Shown: piece by piece, positions 1 to 6,059 of the stretch
How positions within the stretch are numbered: position 1 is the first letter of the stretch
Layout: the number at the start of each line of letters is the position of its first letter
Source of the DNA: Fimenecus sp045593555
Lineage (GTDB): Bacteria; Bacillota; Clostridia; Oscillospirales; Acutalibacteraceae
Assembly: GCA_045593555.1 (NCBI GenBank)
Contig: JAZNWU010000005.1
Coordinates: 1-9,880 of the forward strand
Direction of reading: 5' to 3'
DNA length: 9,880 bases
The notes under the pieces: generated by a model
Seen by the model: the letters and a program-made list of their open reading frames with translations, nothing else
Database searches by the model: none
What the model was told of the DNA's origin: nothing
Program-made: the position numbers and the translations under genes

Positions 1-16
1 TTTGAAGTTTAATATA

Positions 17-33
17 TAAATTATAATTTATCG
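17..33. repeat. 17-bp AT-rich direct repeat containing a perfect palindrome, copy A
   Basis: TAAATTATAATTTATCG occurs here and again, identical, at 9739-9755. The first 14 bases are a perfect palindrome, and in this copy the flanking A and T extend it to 16 bp. It lies 17 bp before the palindromic repeat at 51-137. The second copy also lies just before a palindromic repeat, of another family. Function is unknown; it could be an operator, a remnant of a mobile element end, or chance in AT-rich DNA. Confidence 0.5.
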
Positions 34-50
34 AGGAGAATAAATTGGTA

Positions 51-137
51 TGTCATTCTGAGCGAAGCGAAGAATCTCTAACAAAGTAGCCTATCAACCA
101 ACAGAGATTCTTCGTCGTTACACTCCTCAGAATGACA
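51..137. repeat. Dispersed palindromic repeat (TGTCATTCTGAG family), copy 1
   Basis: Outer arms TGTCATTCTGAG (51-62) and CTCAGAATGACA (126-137) pair over 12 bp. Inner arms CGAAGAATCTCT (68-79) and AGAGATTCTTCG (103-114) pair over another 12 bp, leaving a loop of about 23 nt and an asymmetric internal bulge. Copies 2 (4899-4984) and 3 (5919-6000) have the same orientation and architecture with diverged loops. There is no coding content. Short non-coding elements of this kind (REP- or MITE-like) are common between genes in Firmicutes. Confidence 0.88.
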
Positions 138-225
138 CAAAACATCCCTACAAACCCCAATTTGTCGTTGAATTTCCAACATTACACATTACAAATTAAG
201 AATTGTATCAAAAGACCTTTTTCTG

Positions 226-254
226 TTGCTTTTTTGTTCTTACGACTGTATAAT
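226..254 (+). promoter_or_regulatory. Sigma-A-type promoter for the murD operon
   Basis: A perfect -10 box TATAAT lies at 249-254. TTGCTT at 226-231 is a modest -35 (first three bases match), with a 17-bp spacer. Predicted transcription starts near 261, leaving a short leader with the ribosome site AGGAG at 274-278 before the TTG start at 289. The rest of 138-225 is AT-rich, with a 7-bp tandem ACATTAC pair at 179-192, and no gene is seen there. Confidence 0.6.
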
Positions 255-288
255 AATTATGTATGCGATAAAAAGGAGATGAGAATTT

Positions 289-1578
289 TTGTTACCTCCA
301 GTAATAGAATTTTTAAAAGATAAAAGTGTGCTGATTCTTGGCTTTGGTCGTGAGGGAAAAAGCACATACAATTATATAAGAAAGTATCTGCCTGAAAAAA
401 TCCTTGGAATCGGTGACGGCAGAGAACAGAAAATTGATGACGGAAATGTTGAATATTACTGTGGTGAGGATTATCTTTCACATATAGGCAAGTTCGATGT
501 TGTAATGAAAAGTCCGGGAATTTCCTTTGCAAATGTGGACATCCCTGACGGTACTTATGTTACTTGTCAGACAGATTTGTTTATGAAATACGCACCTTGT
601 AAGAAAATCGGTGTAACAGGCTCAAAGGGTAAGACAACTACTTCAACACTTACATATAAAATGCTTTGTGCAGGTGGTGTTGACTGTGAACTTATGGGTA
701 ATATGGGACTTCCTGTTTTTGACTATATCGAAGAAATGACAGAAGATAAAATTGCTGTTATTGAACTTTCTTCACATCAGCTTGAATTTACAAGAAGCTC
801 ACCGAATGTGTCAATTCTTACAAATATTTATGAAGAACACCTTGAACATTACAAGGGTGGAATGACAGGATATGTCAATTCAAAGCTTAATATTGTAAGA
901 CATCAGGGTGAAAACGATACATTTATATATAATGGCACACAAGGTCTTGCACCTTATCTTGATTTAGAAACAGTAAAATCAAATGTGATTTCAGTTAATA
1001 AAGATGCAGACTTACCATTTGAAATCAATAATGTCCATCTGGCAGGTGAGCATAACCGTCACGATGTGCTTTATGCCTTTACTGCAGCGTCAAAATTCGG
1101 TGTAACTGCCGAAGCTGCAAAGAAAGCCATTGATGATTATGAAGGTATTGAGCATAGAATGGAAAATATCGGTATATATAATAGTATAACTTTTTATAAC
1201 GATTGTATTGCCACCATTCCACATGCAGTTATGTGTGCAGTCAATGCAATTAATGCAAATACATTGATTATCGGTGGTAAGGACCGAGGAATTGACTATA
1301 CCGATTTTGCAGTTAACCTTGAAAACAGTAATTTAAGCGTTATTATCGGTACAAAAACCACAGGTCATAAGATTATCGATATGATGCTCTCAAATGGTAC
1401 AAATAAAACTCTGATTAAAGCAGAAAATCTTGAAGAAGCAGTAAAATCTGCATATGAAAACACAAAAAAAGACGGTGTCTGCATTTTGTCACCTGCTGCT
1501 TCAAGCTATAATGAGTATAAGAATTTTGAAGAAAAAGGTCGTCATTATAAAGAATTGGTAAAAAAATACGGAGTGTGA
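289..1578 (+). CDS. murD: UDP-N-acetylmuramoyl-L-alanine--D-glutamate ligase (MurD)
   Basis: This cytoplasmic Mur ligase adds D-glutamate to UDP-MurNAc-L-alanine, using ATP, in peptidoglycan precursor synthesis. Seen in the 429 residues: an N-terminal nucleotide-binding fold (ILGFGREGKST, 16-26), the ATP P-loop GVTGSKGKTT (108-117), SSHQLE (161-166), LTNIYEEHLEHY (177-188), a Lys at 199 matching the carbamylated Lys of the family, GEHNRHD (253-259), HRME (289-292), YND (303-305) and GGKDRG (329-334) in the C-terminal domain. The length is slightly below the usual 440-450. The start is TTG at 289, chosen because AGGAG (274-278) sits 10 nt upstream and translation begins at the Rossmann fold. 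A mild oddity is NDCIATIP in place of the more usual NDSKATN. It heads an operon with a Nudix enzyme and Maf rather than lying in a division/cell-wall cluster, so a MurD-like paralogue is possible. Confidence 0.92.
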   Translation: MLPPVIEFLKDKSVLILGFGREGKSTYNYIRKYLPEKILGIGDGREQKIDDGNVEYYCGEDYLSHIGKFDVVMKSPGISFANVDIPDGTYVTCQTDLFMKYAPCKKIGVTGSKGKTTTSTLTYKMLCAGGVDCELMGNMGLPVFDYIEEMTEDKIAVIELSSHQLEFTRSSPNVSILTNIYEEHLEHYKGGMTGYVNSKLNIVRHQGENDTFIYNGTQGLAPYLDLETVKSNVISVNKDADLPFEINNVHLAGEHNRHDVLYAFTAASKFGVTAEAAKKAIDDYEGIEHRMENIGIYNSITFYNDCIATIPHAVMCAVNAINANTLIIGGKDRGIDYTDFAVNLENSNLSVIIGTKTTGHKIIDMMLSNGTNKTLIKAENLEEAVKSAYENTKKDGVCILSPAASSYNEYKNFEEKGRHYKELVKKYGV

Positions 1579-1581
1579 AAT

Positions 1582-2127
1582 ATGGATTTAACAGAGAAAC
1601 AGTTAAGTTATGAATATAAATTTCAGGGCAAAATTATAAATCTTCGTGTGGATGAAGCACTTCTTCCGAATGGCACAACTGCAAAAAGAGAAATCGTTGA
1701 ACATAATGGTGGCGTGTGCGTAGCACCACTTGATAATGAAGATAATCTTTACTTTGTAAAACAGTTCCGTTATCCGTATATGGAAATTGTAACTGAACTT
1801 CCTGCAGGTAAGCTTGAAAAAGGCGAAGACCCCTTTGAAGCAGGAAAACGAGAGCTTAAAGAGGAAACAGGTGCTGTGGCAAAAAAATATGTTGATTTAG
1901 GTAAACTTTATCCAACACCGGGTTATTGTGGTGAAATTATCCATATGTACCTTGCAACAGATTTGGAATTCGGTGAACAGAATCCTGATGATGACGAATT
2001 TCTGGAGGTTTATAAAATTCCACTTACAAAAGCAGTTGAAATGGTTATGAATGGTGAGCTTCGTGACAGTAAAACACAGACAATGGTTCTTAAAATTCAC
2101 GTTATGAAACAAGAGGGTAAAATATGA
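1582..2127 (+). CDS. nudF: Nudix hydrolase, ADP-ribose pyrophosphatase type
   Basis: It probably hydrolyses ADP-ribose to AMP and ribose 5-phosphate, clearing a reactive NAD breakdown product in the cytoplasm. The complete Nudix box lies at residues 76-98 (GX5EX7REUXEEXGU: G76, E82, R90-E91, E94-E95, G97). It is preceded by ELPAGK (72-77), typical of the ADP-ribose subgroup, and followed by YPTPGYCGEI, also typical of that subgroup. The length of 181 residues is normal. The start follows the murD stop by 3 bp, with GGAG at 1570-1573 as ribosome site. The 3' end overlaps the next gene in ATGA, so the two are probably translationally coupled. The substrate cannot be fixed from sequence alone; other nucleoside diphosphate sugars are possible. 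Confidence 0.88.
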   Translation: MDLTEKQLSYEYKFQGKIINLRVDEALLPNGTTAKREIVEHNGGVCVAPLDNEDNLYFVKQFRYPYMEIVTELPAGKLEKGEDPFEAGKRELKEETGAVAKKYVDLGKLYPTPGYCGEIIHMYLATDLEFGEQNPDDDEFLEVYKIPLTKAVEMVMNGELRDSKTQTMVLKIHVMKQEGKI

Positions 2128-2675
2128 AATTAGTTCTTGCATCAAAGTCACCAAGAAGAAGCGAAATACTCAAAAATGCAGGCATAGACTTTATTGTCAG
2201 AGTTGCTGATGCGGACGAAACAATTCCCGACGGTACAAAACCTGAGGATGCAGTTGTTTTCCTTGCTGCAAGAAAAGCACTTGCAGTTGAGCGTGCAGAT
2301 GATGAAGTTGTTTTAGGTGCTGATACAATAGTTGTCCTTGATGATAAGATTCTCGGTAAACCAAAGGACAAAGAAGATGCCTATAATATGATAAAAAGTC
2401 TTTCAGGCAGAGTTCATTCTGTTTTTACAGGTGTTTGTGCAGTAGGTAATGGCACATCACTTACCTTTGCAGAAGAAACGAAGGTTGAATTTTATCCACT
2501 TACCGAAGAGGAAATCAACGAATACATCAATACGGATGAGCCTTATGATAAAGCAGGTGCTTACGGAATACAAGGACTTGCCTCGAAATTTATCCGTGGA
2601 ATTGAAGGCGACTATTTTAATGTGGTGGGCCTGCCGGTAAGTAGTGTTTACAAAAAGATTATAGAAAAACTATAA
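2124..2675 (+). CDS. maf: Maf family nucleoside triphosphate pyrophosphatase
   Basis: Maf proteins hydrolyse dTTP, UTP or modified pyrimidine triphosphates to the monophosphate and are linked to septum control in Bacillus. Seen here are the N-terminal signature LASKSPRR (residues 5-12), GADTIV (65-70) with the catalytic-type Asp67, GKP (78-80), SGRVHSVFTGV, and the C-terminal KAGAYGIQGLASKFI and GDYFNVVGLP blocks. The length of 183 residues is typical and the gene looks intact. Its ATG overlaps the Nudix stop by 4 bp and AGAGGG (2112-2117) is the ribosome site. Together with the Nudix gene it suggests a nucleotide house-cleaning unit attached to a cell-wall gene. No terminator is visible after it, so transcription may continue into the next gene. 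Confidence 0.93.
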   Translation: MKLVLASKSPRRSEILKNAGIDFIVRVADADETIPDGTKPEDAVVFLAARKALAVERADDEVVLGADTIVVLDDKILGKPKDKEDAYNMIKSLSGRVHSVFTGVCAVGNGTSLTFAEETKVEFYPLTEEEINEYINTDEPYDKAGAYGIQGLASKFIRGIEGDYFNVVGLPVSSVYKKIIEKL

Positions 2676-2681
2676 AATTTA

Positions 2682-2723
2682 TTGACATTTTATGAATTTT
2701 GTTGTAAATTTAATGTGTATAAT
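2682..2723 (+). promoter_or_regulatory. Promoter region of the paralogous membrane-protein pair
   Basis: A perfect TATAAT is at 2718-2723, preceded by TGTG, and a perfect TTGACA at 2682-2687. The two are 30 bp apart and cannot form one promoter. Either TTGACA works with TAAATT (2705-2710, 17-bp spacer), or TATAAT works with a poor -35, helped by the upstream TGTG. Transcription beginning here would reach the strong ribosome site AAAGGGGAG at 2728-2736. Confidence 0.5.
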
Positions 2724-2743
2724 ATTGAAAGGGGAGCCCTATT

Positions 2744-3790
2744 ATGGCTAAAAAGAATTACACACCCGAAGAAATGCAGGCAAAGATGGATAAAAAATCA
2801 TCTAATTGCAAAGTTTTCTTTGGAACATTTACAAAAGCATTGGCAGTTTTCCTTGCAATCGTAATTGCATGGTCACTCGTTACAATTGCTTTCACAACTC
2901 CTGCAGTCGGAACAACAAGTGCAGGTGCTGTTTCTAACAACGGCGGTTCAACAAACACAGATGAAAATTCAGGTAGCACAGATGCACCTATTACAGAAGA
3001 CGAAAATCTTCTTGGTGGCGACGACGCTACATTAGGTGAAGATGCTCCTACAGGCGAAGACGCTCCTGCCGGTGACGATGCTCCTGCTGGTGAAGATGCT
3101 CCTGCAGCTGCTAAAACAAAGGCTGAAGTTGCAAAGCTTCTTAACGAAGTAACAGCAAAGGCTGCAAAGCAGAGCTACAAATGGACAAGAAAATCATGGT
3201 TCACAAAAGAACTTGATGTAGGTAATGCAACAGATACTCTTAATGGTATTATTAAGAGAGTTGACGAAAATGCAGACCTTGATTCAGTTGTTGGTGGATT
3301 CCTCTCAATCACAGGTAAAGAAAGTGACCCTGCATGGGACGGTCAGGTAACAAAGGGCAAGCTTCCTGCAGAAGGTAAGATGAATAAGGATAAGTTCCTT
3401 CTTAAAGCTTTCGCACTTACAGAAGCTGACATCAAGGATATGAATGTTTCAGGCAATACATATACAATTCAGCTTAATGCTTGTAAGTCTCCTCAAAAGG
3501 ATGGCAAGAATGCTCTCCATCATGCAACAAACGACTTTATTACTAAGGACGAAGTTGCACAGGGTGTTGCAGAGGGTCTTGGTTCACTCGGTAACCTTGT
3601 TACAATCAACTCTCTTGACGTTGATTATACAGCAATTCTTATTACTGCAGTTGTAGAAAACAATACTCTTAAGAGTGTTAAGATGTCTTACACAATGACA
3701 GTTAATGCTCTTAAACTTAAGGCAACTGTTGTAAACATTACAGGTACTGGCGCAGGTAAGATGGAGTGTTCATACTCAAACTTCGCTTAA
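2744..3790 (+). CDS. Membrane-anchored exported protein with Asp/Ala/Pro repeat linker, paralogue 1 (unknown function)
   Basis: I do not recognise the family. The 348 residues show a charged cytoplasmic N-terminus (1-31), one hydrophobic segment (about 32-51), a low-complexity acidic linker (about 54-121) ending in four six-residue units of G[ED]DAP[AT] (98-121), and a C-terminal domain (about 125-348) predicted to lie outside the cell. That domain ends in alternating-pattern segments suggestive of beta strands. It is homologous to the next gene: residues 158-187 match its 162-191 at 22 of 30 positions, and the motif PQKDGKNA..HATNDF (250-265) matches 13 of 16. No sortase motif, lipobox or clear signal-peptidase site is seen, so it is probably anchored by its N-terminus. 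The ribosome site AAAGGGGAG lies 7 nt upstream of ATG. Codon choice looks more selective than in neighbouring genes (frequent AAG, AAC, CTT), hinting at high expression. It could be a cell-surface or wall-binding protein. Confidence 0.85.
   Translation: MAKKNYTPEEMQAKMDKKSSNCKVFFGTFTKALAVFLAIVIAWSLVTIAFTTPAVGTTSAGAVSNNGGSTNTDENSGSTDAPITEDENLLGGDDATLGEDAPTGEDAPAGDDAPAGEDAPAAAKTKAEVAKLLNEVTAKAAKQSYKWTRKSWFTKELDVGNATDTLNGIIKRVDENADLDSVVGGFLSITGKESDPAWDGQVTKGKLPAEGKMNKDKFLLKAFALTEADIKDMNVSGNTYTIQLNACKSPQKDGKNALHHATNDFITKDEVAQGVAEGLGSLGNLVTINSLDVDYTAILITAVVENNTLKSVKMSYTMTVNALKLKATVVNITGTGAGKMECSYSNFA
3035..3106 (+). repeat. 18-bp tandem repeat, four units, in coding sequence
   Basis: Four consecutive 18-bp units encode GEDAPT, GEDAPA, GDDAPA and GEDAPA. 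A decayed unit encoding GDDATL precedes them. Third-position differences between units show it is not a very recent expansion, although the protein pattern is kept. It forms an acidic, proline-containing spacer between membrane segment and exported domain. Confidence 0.85.
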
Positions 3791-3818
3791 TGTAAAATCT
3801 GAAAGGAGATACTAAATT

Positions 3819-4829
3819 ATGGCTAAAAATAAGACACCTTTAACTCCTGAACAGGCAGAAGTTAAAGCAATGAAAAAAGAAAATAAATCACAGGGCTTTA
3901 TTAAGTTCGTAGCAGTTCTTCTTGCTTTTGCACTTACTTTCGGTGTTGTTGCACTTGGTAAGTCAACAGCTGACAAAGCTATCGAAGCAGCTGGACAGAA
4001 TGTAGTAGTAAACAATGGTGATGTTAATGCTCCATCAGATGACACAAATGTTCCATCAGATAGCACAGATGTTCCTGCAGGTGACGATTTAACAGATGTT
4101 CCTGCTGACGATACAACAGACGCTCCTGCTGATGACACAACAGATGCTCCTGCTGGTGACGATGCTCCTGCAGGCGACAACGCTGGCAATGCTTTCTCAA
4201 AGGCAAATGCTCATGAAAAGTTCAACAAATGGACAGCAGCTGCATCAAAGGGTAGCTACAAATTCACTCGTGTATGTGCTTATACTCCTGACGGTGCTAT
4301 CGACGTTGGTAATGCAACAGGTACTCTCAACAAGGTTATTCAGGGTATTGATGAAAATGCTTCTCTTGATACAGTTGTTGGTGGATTCCTCGGAATTGGT
4401 AATAAGGGCAACGAAGTTAAGAATGGTAAGCTTCCTGAAGGCATGAACGAACAGTATGCTCTTAAGGCTATGACTCTTACAGCAGCTGATGTTAAGAGTG
4501 CTACTGCAAACGGCAACAAGTTCACAGTTAAACTTGGTAACTTCTCAAATCCTCAGAAGGATGGCAAGAATGCAATGAGCCGTGCAACAAATGACTTCTT
4601 CACACATCAGGAAGTTGTTGATGGTATTTCAGCACTTACAACACTTATCAAGGTTAGCAGCACAGACGTTCAGTACACAGATGTTACTCTTGTAGCAGTA
4701 GCTGATGGTGATAACCTCAAGTCACTCGAAATCTCTTACGGTTTCTCAGCTAAGATGGTACTCAAGGTTGGTTTCTCAATCACAGGTACAGGTAAAGCTA
4801 CAAACAAGATTGCATACACAATTCTCTAA
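3819..4829 (+). CDS. Membrane-anchored exported protein with Asp/Ala/Pro repeat linker, paralogue 2 (unknown function)
   Basis: This is a tandem paralogue of the preceding gene, with the same plan in 336 residues: a Lys-rich N-terminus with a TPEQ/TPEE-like motif (1-26), a single hydrophobic segment (about 27-47), a repetitive acidic linker (about 70-120, units such as DAPADDTT and DAPAGD), then an exported domain (about 125-336). The conserved blocks are DVGNAT.TLN..I...DENA.LD.VVGGFL (162-191) and PQKDGKNA..RATNDF (245-260). The linker repeats differ in unit length and sequence from those of paralogue 1, so the linkers evolved separately while the domain was kept. GAAAGGAGAT (3801-3810) is the ribosome site. 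The gap to paralogue 1 is 28 bp without a terminator, so the two are probably co-transcribed, ending at the hairpin at 4851-4879. The function is unknown and I found no catalytic signature. Confidence 0.85.
   Translation: MAKNKTPLTPEQAEVKAMKKENKSQGFIKFVAVLLAFALTFGVVALGKSTADKAIEAAGQNVVVNNGDVNAPSDDTNVPSDSTDVPAGDDLTDVPADDTTDAPADDTTDAPAGDDAPAGDNAGNAFSKANAHEKFNKWTAAASKGSYKFTRVCAYTPDGAIDVGNATGTLNKVIQGIDENASLDTVVGGFLGIGNKGNEVKNGKLPEGMNEQYALKAMTLTAADVKSATANGNKFTVKLGNFSNPQKDGKNAMSRATNDFFTHQEVVDGISALTTLIKVSSTDVQYTDVTLVAVADGDNLKSLEISYGFSAKMVLKVGFSITGTGKATNKIAYTIL
4026..4178 (+). repeat. Imperfect coding repeats (21-27 bp units) in the linker
   Basis: The encoded units run NAPSDDT, NVPSDST, DVPAGDDLT, DVPADDTT, DAPADDTT, DAPAGD, DAPAGD (residues 70-120). 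They are Asp/Thr/Pro-rich with unit lengths from 6 to 9 residues, giving a flexible acidic spacer. The last two units match the six-residue unit of paralogue 1. Confidence 0.8.
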
Positions 4830-4850
4830 TTCTTAATTGAATAGTAAATC

Positions 4851-4879
4851 AGGCATCATCGAAAGGTGATGCCTTTTTT
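4851..4879 (+). terminator. Rho-independent terminator after the paralogue pair
   Basis: A 10-bp stem AGGCATCATC / GGTGATGCCT (one T-G pair) is closed by a GAAA tetraloop at 4861-4864 and followed by six T at 4874-4879. It lies 21 bp after the stop of paralogue 2. Confidence 0.93.
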
Positions 4880-4898
4880 GTCATTATAACCGACTGAA

Positions 4899-4984
4899 TG
4901 TCATTCTGAGCGAAGCGAAGAATCTTTCCTGAAGATATATATAAACCAACAGAGATTCTTCGTCGTAAAACTCCTCAGAATGAC
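4899..4984. repeat. Dispersed palindromic repeat (TGTCATTCTGAG family), copy 2
   Basis: Outer arms lie at 4899-4910 and 4974-4984, inner arms CGAAGAATCT (4916-4925) and AGATTCTTCG (4953-4962). The right half is nearly identical to copy 1, including AACCAACAGAGATTCTTCG, while the loop differs. It sits between the terminator and the promoter at 5049. The AT-rich stretch 4985-5048 contains two TTGCATT motifs and no gene. Confidence 0.88.
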
Positions 4985-5048
4985 TTTTCATATCTTGCAT
5001 TTTGCATTTTATACAAATATACTTAATATAATTCAGCAAAGTGGAACA

Positions 5049-5077
5049 TTGTAATGAATGTAGTTTTGGTGTATAAT
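5049..5077 (+). promoter_or_regulatory. Sigma-A-type promoter of the DRTGG/hydrogenase cluster
   Basis: TTGTAA (5049-5054) and TATAAT (5072-5077) are separated by exactly 17 bp. Transcription should start near 5084, so any coding start before that point is unlikely. This supports the ATG at 5114 for the first gene. Confidence 0.68.
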
Positions 5078-5113
5078 AAAATATTATCTGACATTTGTCG
5101 GGAGGAAAACAAA

Positions 5114-5464
5114 ATGAAAGTATATGAAATTAAAGACATCCTTGACGCAGAGGTTATCTGTGGTGAGGAGTTTATGGACCGTGATGTTTTTACAGCATGC
5201 GGAAGTGATATGATGAGTGACGTTTTAGCTTATGTTAAGGAACAGGCAGTGCTTCTTTCAGGACTTGTAAATCCACAGGTTGTAAGAACTGCTGAAATGA
5301 TGGATATGCAGTGCATCGTGTTTGTCCGTGGAAAACGGCCTGATGAGGGCATCATTCAACTGGCAAAGGACAGAGATATTGTCCTTATGACAACAAAGCA
5401 GGCAATGTTTGCATCTTGTGGTATGCTTTATGAAAAAGGCCTTCGAGGAGGAGCAATGAAATGA
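5114..5464 (+). CDS. DRTGG domain protein 1
   Basis: This is a small cytoplasmic protein of 116 residues made of little more than a DRTGG domain. Such domains occur beside CBS domains in nucleotide-regulated pyrophosphatases and are thought to be regulatory. Seen: DRDVFTACGSDMMSDVLA (residues 22-39), a divergent form of the signature, then alternating hydrophobic segments ending near GMLYEKG. It resembles the second DRTGG protein of this cluster, and both have Cys29-Gly30 beside the signature. The start at 5114 is chosen over an in-frame ATG at 5054 because GGGAGG (5100-5105) lies 8 nt before it and the upstream ATG falls inside the promoter. The last codons overlap the ATPase start in ATGA. 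It is the first gene of the operon. A sensor or adaptor role is inference. Confidence 0.85.
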   Translation: MKVYEIKDILDAEVICGEEFMDRDVFTACGSDMMSDVLAYVKEQAVLLSGLVNPQVVRTAEMMDMQCIVFVRGKRPDEGIIQLAKDRDIVLMTTKQAMFASCGMLYEKGLRGGAMK

Positions 5465-5883
5465 GTAACTTGAAACTTCACTATGATGTTCCGGGTGATG
5501 ATTTCACTCGTGCAGGAGAGGCTTCAGGTTCAGTAAAAAAGACTCTTAAGGATTTAGGCTTTAATCCGGAAATCGTGAGAAAGGTTGTAATCGCACTTTA
5601 TGAGGCAGAAATCAACCTTGTAATCCATGCAGGTGGCGGCGAAATTGATGTTGAAATCTCGCCTGACTGCATCAGTATGGTGCTTACTGACCAAGGCCCC
5701 GGTATCCCCGATGTGGCTCTCGCTATGAAAGAGGGTTATTCAACTGCACCTGACAATGTCCGTTCATTGGGCTTTGGTGCAGGTATGGGACTTCCGAATA
5801 TTAAAAAATATACCGACGAAATGAAAATCGATTCAACCGTGGGTGTCGGTACAACAATGTATCTGAAGGTGTTTACAGCATAA
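5461..5883 (+). CDS. GHKL-fold ATP-binding protein, anti-sigma factor/serine kinase type (RsbW/RsbT-like)
   Basis: At 140 residues this is a stand-alone Bergerat-fold ATPase. Members such as RsbW, SpoIIAB and RsbT bind ATP and either sequester a sigma factor or phosphorylate an antagonist protein on Ser/Thr. Seen: the N box EAEINLVIHA (48-57, Asn52 for Mg-ATP), the G1 box DQGPGI (77-82) and the glycine-rich G2 lid LGFGAGMGLPNI (103-114). No dimerisation or transmembrane region of a histidine kinase is present, so it is soluble. A very strong ribosome site (GAGGAGGAG, 5445-5453) and an ATGA overlap couple it to the DRTGG gene. No sigma factor or STAS anti-anti-sigma gene is in the window, so the partner is probably within this cluster. 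Kinase activity is inferred. Confidence 0.88.
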   Translation: MSNLKLHYDVPGDDFTRAGEASGSVKKTLKDLGFNPEIVRKVVIALYEAEINLVIHAGGGEIDVEISPDCISMVLTDQGPGIPDVALAMKEGYSTAPDNVRSLGFGAGMGLPNIKKYTDEMKIDSTVGVGTTMYLKVFTA

Positions 5884-5898
5884 ATTAATCGTGTAGTG

Positions 5899-5916
5899 GC
5901 AGGCTTCCACGCCTGC
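5899..5916. other. Small GC-rich hairpin upstream of repeat copy 3
   Basis: GCAGGC (5899-5904) and GCCTGC (5911-5916) form a 6-bp stem around TTCCAC. There is no following T-run, so it does not look like a terminator. It lies 15 bp after the ATPase stop and 2 bp before repeat copy 3, and could be the remnant of another repeat. Confidence 0.5.
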
Positions 5917-5918
5917 AT

Positions 5919-6000
5919 TGTCATTCTGAACGAAGTGAAGAATCTCTTATCAAACAATTAGCCTAAGGAGATTCTTCGTCATTCCATTCCTCAGAATGAC
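5919..6000. repeat. Dispersed palindromic repeat (TGTCATTCTGAG family), copy 3, inside an operon
   Basis: Outer arms GTCATTCTGA (5920-5929) and TCAGAATGAC (5991-6000); inner arms GAAGAATCTC (5937-5946) and GAGATTCTTC (5968-5977). It carries substitutions relative to copies 1 and 2 (TGAACGAAGTGAAG against TGAGCGAAGCGAAG), so it is an older or different insertion. It fills most of the 176-bp gap between the ATPase and hydrogenase genes, the only loose junction of the cluster. Confidence 0.85.
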
Positions 6001-6059
6001 CTGTTTAATAAACTTCATATTATATGGGGTTATTTTGTAAATGATTGGAGTTCTGAAAT

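Noticed and set aside
132..323. 63-codon frame across the first intergenic region
   Set aside because: It begins inside the palindromic repeat, crosses the murD promoter and start, and encodes nothing recognisable.
3035..4178. Repeats considered as a possible CRISPR array
   Set aside because: Units are short, contiguous and in frame within genes, with no unique spacers.
3812..4189. 125-codon antisense reading frame with a repetitive Ala/Gly/Ser product
   Set aside because: It is the mirror of the DAP-repeat coding region of paralogue 2; the repeat lacks stops in several frames. It has no independent ribosome site or homology.
4096..4446. 116-codon plus-strand frame overlapping paralogue 2
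   Set aside because: Leu/Gln-rich translation in a shifted frame of the same repeats; no start signal and no protein-like composition.
5054..5113. In-frame N-terminal extension of DRTGG protein 1 from an ATG at 5054
   Set aside because: It runs through the -10 box at 5072-5077 and has no ribosome site, whereas 5114 has GGGAGG at good spacing and begins at the domain.
5884..5918. Terminator after the ATPase gene
   Set aside because: The GCAGGC/GCCTGC hairpin has no T-run, and no convincing new promoter lies before the hydrogenase gene, so read-through is more likely.
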